DNA of 9,025 bases from the NCBI GenBank assembly GCA_028284845.1, contig JANQQY010000088.1, positions 1 to 9,025 on the forward strand, given 5' to 3'. Shown piece by piece: positions 1 through 5,168 of the stretch. The DNA comes from Spirochaetales bacterium. Lineage in GTDB: Bacteria > Spirochaetota > Spirochaetia > DSM-27196 > SLST01. Position numbers and translations under genes: made by a program. The notes beneath the pieces were generated by a model that did not search any database, was not told where the DNA came from, and worked only from the letters and a program-made list of their open reading frames with translations. How positions within the stretch are numbered: the stretch's first letter is position 1; each line of letters begins with the position of its first letter.

Positions 1-500
1 AGGTCGAGCGGAGAGAAGTAGACGGTCCCCGGCGGAAGGTGACGGGCGTCCTGGACGTAGTAGCGGTATCCCTTGAACTGCAACTGGTCCGTCGGGATCA
101 CGACTGGCCCCGTTGGACTCTGGTTCACCCGGAGCGTTTCCATTCCTGATGAGTCCAGGTACCGGATCTGATCGTACTCTGGATGCGAGGCGGCGAAATT
201 GGCGAGTGTGATCTCCGGCGTCTGTTCCTGAGCCGTTTGAGCCGCGAATCTCAAGTTCGCTATGAGGCGATTCGTCAGTCCCAACATCGCGTGTGACTGA
301 GTCTCCACGTGGATCCTCTCTGCGAGCGCGATTCCCTCCGCGTGTGAGTTCTCGTCATTCTCAAGCACCCACATCGTGGCCAGCGCCGTCGCGAGCACGA
401 GGGGTACAAAGAACGCCGCCGCAATGAGGAGTGTCGTGCGCCTGGGCCCCTCTTTCTGCGATCGATGCACTGTCCCAGCGGGTCGTGTCTGGTTTTCCAC
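1..500 (-). CDS. Membrane sensor protein with N-terminal dCache domain (partial, C-terminus beyond window)
   Basis: Reading the minus strand from a GTG at 500 gives 166 uninterrupted codons to the window edge. A short polar N-terminus (1-22) is followed by one hydrophobic segment (about 24-46) and then a helical stretch leading into an extracytoplasmic sensor. Residues 107-126 (PEYDQIRYLDSSG, then METLRVN) and 161-166 (YFSPLD) are hallmark dCache blocks, the 'YdQiRylD..G.E..RvN' and 'Y.SPLdL' motifs. Such proteins sense small extracellular ligands and signal through histidine kinase, GGDEF or chemoreceptor modules. The output domain lies outside the window, so its type is unknown; the signalling neighbours make a kinase likely. 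The start is uncertain: GTG 500 has no clear Shine-Dalgarno, and an in-frame GTG at 470 is possible. The frame stays open upstream of 500 but has no better start. The membrane segment supports either start. Confidence 0.8.
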   Translation of the reverse strand, partial: MENQTRPAGTVHRSQKEGPRRTTLLIAAAFFVPLVLATALATMWVLENDENSHAEGIALAERIHVETQSHAMLGLTNRLIANLRFAAQTAQEQTPEITLANFAASHPEYDQIRYLDSSGMETLRVNQSPTGPVVIPTDQLQFKGYRYYVQDARHLPPGTVYFSPLD

Positions 501-533
501 GGTGGGAATGGTAGCCAGGAGGGATACCCGCGT

Positions 534-577
534 ATGTCGGAGAACCTCGCCTCTCTCTGTAGGGAGAACTCCGACAT
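534..577. repeat. 9-bp perfect inverted repeat, possible operator or hairpin
   Basis: ATGTCGGAG at 534-542 is matched by its exact reverse complement CTCCGACAT at 569-577, with a 26-bp spacer. The motif GGAGAAC also occurs as a direct repeat inside the structure (539-545 and 563-569). The element lies between the divergently oriented dCache sensor (start near 500) and the receiver-PAS gene. It could be a two-site operator for a dimeric regulator or an RNA hairpin in a leader. There is no T-run, so it is not a typical terminator. Confidence 0.5.
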
Positions 578-600
578 CAGACGACTCCCGATGACATCAG
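573..600. repeat. Direct repeat GACATCAG with 20-bp period
   Basis: GACATCAG occurs at 573-580 and again at 593-600. The 20-bp offset is close to two helical turns, so the copies would face the same side of the DNA. The first copy overlaps the right arm of the inverted repeat at 534-577. This spacing fits a pair of regulator half-sites upstream of the receiver-PAS gene, but the repeat is short and could be chance. Confidence 0.3.
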
Positions 601-717
601 TCAGCCGACCGGCTACTATGGCCCATCAAATCGATCAACGTTCTTCGAGCCGACCCGACTCCTTCGTCCGGTCGGCCAAAGCTCATCCTTCTCGTCGAGG
701 ACGACGCAATCATCGCG

Positions 718-1458
718 ATGGCTGAGCGCAAGATGCTTGAGGCTGCAGGCTACCGGGCTGAGACTGCCCGAACTGGGGAGCAGGCGGTTGAGCTCGCGCT
801 CGAACTCGAACCGGACCTCATCCTGATGGATGTGGATCTTGGTCCTGGGATTCGAGGCACGGAGGCGGCTCGTCGGATTCTGCAGCAGCGGAATCTGGCT
901 ATTCTCTTCCTCTCGAGCCATTCAGAACCCGAGTTCATCACGAGTGCCGAAAGCATCACCTCATACGGGTATGTCCTGAAGTCGACCGGGCGAGAGATCC
1001 TGCTCGCCTCCATACGCATGGCGTTCCGGCTCGCGGATGCGAACGCCCGTGCTCTGGCCGAACGCGATCGAGCGTCGGCGCTCCTCACCCATCTGCCTTT
1101 ACCGCTGGTTCAGGTGGATCGAGACTTCCGTATCGTCTACGCAAATGGTCCGGCGATTCGGTTCGCACGGCTTAGCTCGCAGTTGGCCGCGCCACTTCAC
1201 CTGCGTGACTTCACCGGCTGCGAGAGCGATCGAGGTGGGCAGGGCGGTCTGTGCGCTATCCACGCCGCGGTGCTAAATGTCTTTGCGTCCGGACGACGAA
1301 CGGGGCCTAATACGGCGACCGAGGATGACGGTGGGGAGAGCAGGGTCGTCAGGTTTTTTGTCACGGAGAGCTCAGACGAGGACACCGTCCTCGTCACCTT
1401 TGAGGACGTGACAGGTGAGCCTGATCGCGGTCCTCACCGCTCCACGCACGACTCGTGA
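718..1458 (+). CDS. Response regulator receiver-PAS protein (start uncertain; homology begins near 679)
   Basis: This is a receiver domain followed by a PAS domain. From the first ATG (718) the receiver retains the phosphoacceptor Asp38 (LILMDVD), the conserved Ser66/67 (FLSSHSE) and Lys88 (YGYVLK). A linker at 98-118 joins a PAS domain (about 120-232) with Cys168 and Cys179 in a GC...C block and the ending VTFEDVT. Receivers need an acidic pair near the first strand. It is present in the same frame at 697-705 (E-D-D), inside codons 679-717 reading KLILLVEDDAIIA, so translation must begin upstream of 718. The frame is open from 595, but no ATG, GTG or TTG lies between the TGA at 592 and 718, and ATG 718 has no Shine-Dalgarno. 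Related proteins usually continue after PAS into a HisKA_2/HATPase kinase; here the gene stops 15 residues after the PAS motif. The product is probably a cytoplasmic phosphorelay component or a truncated hybrid protein. Confidence 0.8.
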   Translation: MAERKMLEAAGYRAETARTGEQAVELALELEPDLILMDVDLGPGIRGTEAARRILQQRNLAILFLSSHSEPEFITSAESITSYGYVLKSTGREILLASIRMAFRLADANARALAERDRASALLTHLPLPLVQVDRDFRIVYANGPAIRFARLSSQLAAPLHLRDFTGCESDRGGQGGLCAIHAAVLNVFASGRRTGPNTATEDDGGESRVVRFFVTESSDEDTVLVTFEDVTGEPDRGPHRSTHDS

Positions 1459-1513
1459 CGAGATCTGCCGGTTCTCTCAGGCAGGCGGTTTGACGCCGGT
1501 CGGCCCGGAAAGG

Positions 1514-2329
1514 CTACAGTGCCTGAAGAAGCGCCGTGAATCCTGCCAGATTACGTTCCCATTCAATGACGTAGTGCGTCGTAAGCTCCACCGTCACATT
1601 CCGATGCCGTATTCGATAGAACCAATCGTCCGACGACCCGGTAATGTCGTCTTCCTCGTCCGGGTCTCTCCGCGGAGGACGTATGACGCGGTAGCCGCTC
1701 GTGTCTCCGTAGACATCTGCGAGGAGGAGGGAGGGTTCCCACCCCTCTTCCGCGCCGCTGTACCAGATGAATGAGCCGGCACTCTGGTAGAAGACACTTG
1801 CGACCGGTCGAACTTCAAGGAAGTAGTCACGGACGGCACGAGTCTCCGGCTCGCTGAACGGCGCATCGCCTGCGTCAACAACAACGTCGCCCCAGACGGA
1901 GGTGGGTCTCCAAGTCGCGTCCCAGTTCCGGTTCAGATCGACGCCGTTGGCATTGAACCGTCCGGGGCGCGTGTTAACGGCGCGAAAGTCGAACTCATCG
2001 ATTGGCACGCCCCCGGTGATACGAAAGAGTCCGTCTGGATTCATGTTGGCGATGATGTGGAGAGTGACGTTCTGTGGCAGGGCGTCAGGATTCTCCCGAT
2101 AGTGTGTCGCGAAGCGGCGAGAGAGGGCGATTGAGTTCGCCTCGTACCCCCCGTGGATGCCGCCCACGATAACGACGTCAATCGGACCGTCACCGATTAC
2201 CTCGACAGTGATGGGTCGGCCCTCCACCGACTCTCCGATCTCCCGCTCGGCACTTTCCGCGAGGGTCGTTGGAATCAGGAAAACGACGACACACAGCAGT
2301 ACATGAAGGCGGACGGACAAGGATCTCAT
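1514..2329 (-). CDS. Secreted M14-like zinc carboxypeptidase homologue with altered zinc ligand
   Basis: A 271-aa protein starting at ATG 2329. It opens with a signal peptide (1-about 28: charged MRSLSVR, hydrophobic LLCVVVFLIP, then TTLAESAE), so the mature protein is exported. M14 family motifs follow in order: GGIHGGYEAN (56-65, first zinc His and Glu region), NPDG (97-100), GVDLNRNWD (129-137), SEPETRAVRDYF (159-170), FYQSAG (180-185) and NVTVELTTH (244-252, with the presumed catalytic Glu248). The usual third zinc ligand is a His in the 'YHS' position, but here it reads Gln182. Loss of that ligand may reduce or abolish peptidase activity. M14 enzymes remove C-terminal residues from peptides or cleave peptidoglycan stem peptides. 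The frame is open to an ATG at 2479, but that extension would bury the signal peptide. The gene is divergent from the sensor kinase at 2435 and convergent with the receiver-PAS gene. Confidence 0.85.
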   Translation of the reverse strand: MRSLSVRLHVLLCVVVFLIPTTLAESAEREIGESVEGRPITVEVIGDGPIDVVIVGGIHGGYEANSIALSRRFATHYRENPDALPQNVTLHIIANMNPDGLFRITGGVPIDEFDFRAVNTRPGRFNANGVDLNRNWDATWRPTSVWGDVVVDAGDAPFSEPETRAVRDYFLEVRPVASVFYQSAGSFIWYSGAEEGWEPSLLLADVYGDTSGYRVIRPPRRDPDEEDDITGSSDDWFYRIRHRNVTVELTTHYVIEWERNLAGFTALLQAL

Positions 2330-2420
2330 ACAGTCGCGAAAGTAGCCATTTCGATGACAATCGGCGAGACAGGACGCTGCGTGTACTGAAGTATTCTGGT
2401 AGGATACTCCGTCACCTACC

Positions 2421-2428
2421 GGGGAGGA
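2421..2428 (+). promoter_or_regulatory. Strong Shine-Dalgarno fixing the GTG start at 2435
   Basis: GGGGAGGA ends 6 bases before the GTG at 2435, an ideal ribosome-binding site. It selects GTG 2435 as the kinase start over the nearby out-of-frame ATG at 2428. Upstream, an imperfect inverted repeat AGTAT (2390-2394) / ATACT (2404-2408) sits in the 105-bp region shared with the divergent peptidase gene. It may be part of a promoter or operator, but no convincing -35 was seen. Confidence 0.7.
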
Positions 2429-2434
2429 TGTCAG

Positions 2435-3976
2435 GTGCCGGCGACTTCGTCGCAGTGGGAACGCACGCGACAACATCAACTCAATCTCGTTCGATTAGGA
2501 ATATTTCTCCTCATCGCACTCGGTCTCGCGCTCGTGGTGATCGTTCAGTGGCCCGTCCGACGAGCGCTCGAGCGGCAGGCGTGTAGCCGGTTTGAGGCGA
2601 GTGCGCGTCTCGCAACTACCACCACCCGCGGATTCTTCGATCAGGCGGTCCAGTTGGCGCTTCAGCTCCCAAGTCGCACCCAGCTGCGCGTCGAGCTGGT
2701 GAAGCTCCTCCACGGAACTCGTTCTCGCGAATGGTACGTCGAGTATGGCGAGCCTCGACTCTTGGATGCGGTGGAGGCTTCTCCGGAGATACTGGGAGCG
2801 ATGCGTACCGATCCTGACGGAGAGGCGCTCCTCTGCGCCTGCCTCGTTCCGGAAGACTCCCCGGACGTGAGGCCCGAACTCGAGTCACCAACCTTCATCG
2901 GCTTCACTCGCTACGAGGATGGTCCAACCGGCGTCTTCGTCCAGGTGCCGATCCACCATCAGGGCCACGGGCTCGCCGGGTTTGATATCGTACACGTCTC
3001 AATGGCACCGCTCATCGAGTCGCTCAACGCCTTTGCGCACTCCTCTGAGGCCGAGCTTGTCGAGCTTTCATTCGTCGAGGACTCCGGCCCGGACGGAGTC
3101 GCGCTTGAAGTTGGAAGTATCAATGATGCCGAGGCCGCCACTCTGGAGATCACCAAGTCGATTGGGGACCAGTGGATTCTTCGTATCGCCTCACCTGAAT
3201 CGGTCGCCTTTCGAGAGGTTCACAATGAGGCGAACTTCCTTCTCATTTCCGTCGCCGTCGTTGCCACCTTGGCCGTCGTGCTTGGGTCGTGGATGATGCT
3301 GATGCTTTCCCGGCGAACGCTTGCTGAGACCGGAGAGCTCGACCGAATCGTCGGCGAGCAGACGATCGAACTTCGAACGCTCTTGAGCGAGATCCACCAC
3401 CGGGTGAAGAACGACATCGCCTTGATGACTTCGTTTCTCGGACTCAAGGCCGAGGCCGCTCACTCGGATGAGACCAGTACCACACTTGCCGAGGCCTCGG
3501 CCTCACTCCGGGTGATGGGCGAGGTCTACGATGTCCTCCGCGGTTCCGGGGAGTACGCCTCGGTGAACATACGGAGCGTCCTCACGAGCCTCTTTGCCCA
3601 GATGAAGGGTCGGAGTGCCGGCTCACGACTCGAGATTGAGTCACATATCGCGGATGTCTCGCTGCCGCGAAAGGCGGCAATCCCCGTGGGAATCATCGTC
3701 CACGAACTCGTTACGAATTCCATCAAGTATGGCGCCACCCCGGACGGCGGAGTTGTCTGTCGTGTCACGCTTGAGCCAATCGACGATTCGTCTATCCGAC
3801 TCTCGGTGTCCGACTCCGGAGCCGGGTTCACGAACGAGGTCTTAAACGGGTCGTACGGCTTTGGTCTGACCATGATCGCAGAACTCTCGAAGCAGCTCCG
3901 AGGTACGATGACCCTCTCGAACGAACCGGAGGCGACTGTGATCATCACCGCCTCCATAGAAGCGGATGACGCGTAG
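2435..3976 (+). CDS. Two-TM sensor histidine kinase, HisKA_2 type
   Basis: A complete 513-aa kinase. Transmembrane helix 1 spans about residues 19-39. A roughly 230-residue extracytoplasmic sensor follows (40-266), then helix 2 at about 268-291. A short linker with coiled-coil character (292-316) leads to the HisKA_2 dimerisation/phosphoacceptor motif EIHHRVKND (319-327). The HATPase_c domain shows an N-box HELVTNSIKYG (423-433), a G1-type DSGAGF (460-465) and a G2-type GSYGFGL (472-478), so all catalytic boxes look intact. The sensor region does not match a Cache or PAS pattern that I recognise; it contains a CAC pair (Cys134, Cys136) and Cys50. No receiver or PAS domain is present, so the response partner is elsewhere. 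The receiver-PAS protein upstream is a candidate. Divergence from the secreted carboxypeptidase homologue suggests a functional link. The product autophosphorylates with ATP at the inner membrane. Confidence 0.9.
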   Translation: MPATSSQWERTRQHQLNLVRLGIFLLIALGLALVVIVQWPVRRALERQACSRFEASARLATTTTRGFFDQAVQLALQLPSRTQLRVELVKLLHGTRSREWYVEYGEPRLLDAVEASPEILGAMRTDPDGEALLCACLVPEDSPDVRPELESPTFIGFTRYEDGPTGVFVQVPIHHQGHGLAGFDIVHVSMAPLIESLNAFAHSSEAELVELSFVEDSGPDGVALEVGSINDAEAATLEITKSIGDQWILRIASPESVAFREVHNEANFLLISVAVVATLAVVLGSWMMLMLSRRTLAETGELDRIVGEQTIELRTLLSEIHHRVKNDIALMTSFLGLKAEAAHSDETSTTLAEASASLRVMGEVYDVLRGSGEYASVNIRSVLTSLFAQMKGRSAGSRLEIESHIADVSLPRKAAIPVGIIVHELVTNSIKYGATPDGGVVCRVTLEPIDDSSIRLSVSDSGAGFTNEVLNGSYGFGLTMIAELSKQLRGTMTLSNEPEATVIITASIEADDA

Positions 3977-3991
3977 GTCCGGTCGACTCAG

Positions 3992-5095
3992 TTACTTCTG
4001 CGCGAACTCGGTTCCCTCTCGTACTGAGTCAATCACACGCATCACTTCAACAGCCTCCTGGAGCGAGACGGGGAATGCTGTCTCCTCTCGAATTGATTCA
4101 TAGAGGTGATCCCAAATCTCGCTGGGATCCCCAGCCGGTACGATGCGAGTCTCCTCGATCCACGGGAGCTCCTCCGGCTGGCCGAAGTTCGACCCGATCG
4201 TTCTCTTCCCCAGGGCGAGTTTGCCGCTTGGTTGTGCAAACTCTGAGCCCGGAACTCCAGCGAATACCTCCCGCGGCGGCAGCTCCGCACTCGGGTCCAG
4301 GTAGCGAAGGGAAAGGGTGTTTCCCATTCCGACCAGTCCGCCTCTCGTGCCCCATACCGTGTACTCCGGTGCGGGAGTCGCCGCCCCGCCGCTGACCTCT
4401 ATGTCAACAATCGCACCCGACGCCCCGGTGAGGAGAATTTTCACGTGATCCTCCGCGTCTCCAACGGCGGCGACCCGGGCAAGATGCCCGTCGATCGATC
4501 GCAACGGTTGCGCAGGAGCGCCAAGGAACTGCAGACCGTGATCGATGATGTGTGATCCCCAGTTGGAGAGTTGACCGCCTCCGTACTCGAGCAGGGTCTG
4601 CCAGTCGTTCCGCCGTCCAAAGCTGGTTCGGGCGAGCCGGATCTGAACCAGGTCGCCCAGGACACCGGAGCGGATGATTGCGTGAACCTCTCGAAAGCCT
4701 GGTTCAAACCGCCGATTGTGGCGAACGTAGAGAGTCCCGGGACCAGACTCCGATTCTCGTTTTAAGTGCTGAGCCTGCTCGTATGTGGAGCACATTGGCT
4801 TTTCGAGGAATACGATCTTGCCGGCCTTCAGTGCACGAAGGGCGTGATCGTAGTGATCGACGCTTCGAGTCGCAATCGCGACCAGTTCCACGTCACTCGC
4901 GAGGATCTCATCGATCGAATGGGTGACAAGGGCGTCGCCATACCTCTCCGCAAAACGAGCTCGCCACGGCTCATGGGTATCACAACACGCGACGATCGCG
5001 AATCGATCGGTCCGACGGTCGAGTTCGGTGCAGTGCATCCCCCATCCGGCGCGCCCTGCGCCTACGATTGCGGTTCGAATTGGCCTGTCGTGCAT
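3992..5095 (-). CDS. Gfo/Idh/MocA family NAD(P)-dependent oxidoreductase
   Basis: A 367-aa cytoplasmic enzyme from ATG 5095. The N-terminal Rossmann fold begins at once with TAIVGAGRAGWG (8-19, dinucleotide-binding glycine motif). EKPMCST (98-104) carries the conserved Lys99 of the family's EKP motif. The C-terminal alpha/beta domain contains NWGSHIIDHGL (178-188), with the Asp185/His186 pair typical of the active site. Members oxidise or reduce sugars, inositols and glycosides, or act in transient-oxidation glycoside cleavage; the substrate cannot be read here. An in-frame ATG at 5125 would add ten residues. I prefer 5095 because a TTGACA box overlaps the upstream ATG and the GAGRAG motif normally lies this close to the N-terminus. 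Neither start has a clear Shine-Dalgarno. It is divergent from the glycoside hydrolase at 5169 and convergent with the kinase gene, 15 bp away. Confidence 0.9.
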   Translation of the reverse strand: MHDRPIRTAIVGAGRAGWGMHCTELDRRTDRFAIVACCDTHEPWRARFAERYGDALVTHSIDEILASDVELVAIATRSVDHYDHALRALKAGKIVFLEKPMCSTYEQAQHLKRESESGPGTLYVRHNRRFEPGFREVHAIIRSGVLGDLVQIRLARTSFGRRNDWQTLLEYGGGQLSNWGSHIIDHGLQFLGAPAQPLRSIDGHLARVAAVGDAEDHVKILLTGASGAIVDIEVSGGAATPAPEYTVWGTRGGLVGMGNTLSLRYLDPSAELPPREVFAGVPGSEFAQPSGKLALGKRTIGSNFGQPEELPWIEETRIVPAGDPSEIWDHLYESIREETAFPVSLQEAVEVMRVIDSVREGTEFAQK

Positions 5096-5101
5096 CAGCA
5101 C

Positions 5102-5130
5102 ATCATTCGAACGAATCTGGTGCATGTCAA
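5102..5130 (-). promoter_or_regulatory. Candidate promoter of the oxidoreductase gene, possibly leaderless
   Basis: On the minus strand a perfect TTGACA (-35) at 5130-5125 is followed by a 17-bp spacer and AATGAT (-10, four of six consensus matches) at 5107-5102. The predicted transcription start would fall at or within a base or two of ATG 5095, giving a leaderless or nearly leaderless mRNA. This matches the absence of a Shine-Dalgarno site. The -10 is weak, so the call is tentative. Confidence 0.4.
5105..5116. promoter_or_regulatory. Small inverted repeat inside the divergent promoter region
   Basis: ATTCG-AA-CGAAT (5105-5116) is an inverted repeat with a two-base centre. It lies across the spacer and -10 of the candidate oxidoreductase promoter and 38 bp upstream of the TATACT box of the hydrolase gene. 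It is placed where an operator could control both genes. The arms are only 5 bp, so chance is possible. Confidence 0.3.
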
Positions 5131-5154
5131 AGGGTCGGAGGAGACGAAGTCGGC

Positions 5155-5160
5155 TATACT
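5155..5160 (+). promoter_or_regulatory. Candidate -10 box of the glycoside hydrolase gene
   Basis: TATACT (five of six -10 matches) ends 8 bp before ATG 5169, so transcription would begin at or just before the start codon. No TTGACA-like -35 is seen at the usual distance. A GGAGGAG at 5137-5143 lies too far upstream to serve as a ribosome-binding site for 5169. The arrangement again suggests a leaderless message. Confidence 0.35.
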
Positions 5161-5168
5161 GCCTCCCT

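Noticed and set aside
275..577. Minus-strand 100-codon open frame starting with ATG at 577
   Set aside because: It is Arg/Ser-rich and out of frame with the dCache sensor that reads cleanly in the neighbouring frame. Its ATG falls in the inverted repeat.
1459..1513. Terminator between the convergent receiver-PAS and peptidase genes
   Set aside because: Only a 4-bp stem (1484-1487/1494-1497) was found and there is no T-run on either strand.
2330..2479. N-terminal extension of the carboxypeptidase homologue to ATG 2479
   Set aside because: It would place about 50 polar residues before an obvious signal peptide and overlap the kinase start and its Shine-Dalgarno.
4923..5168. Upstream extension of the hydrolase reading frame
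   Set aside because: The extra residues are basic and unlike the family. They are antisense to the oxidoreductase gene, and MKQKSLRFRQVHLDFH at 5169 is the expected N-terminus.
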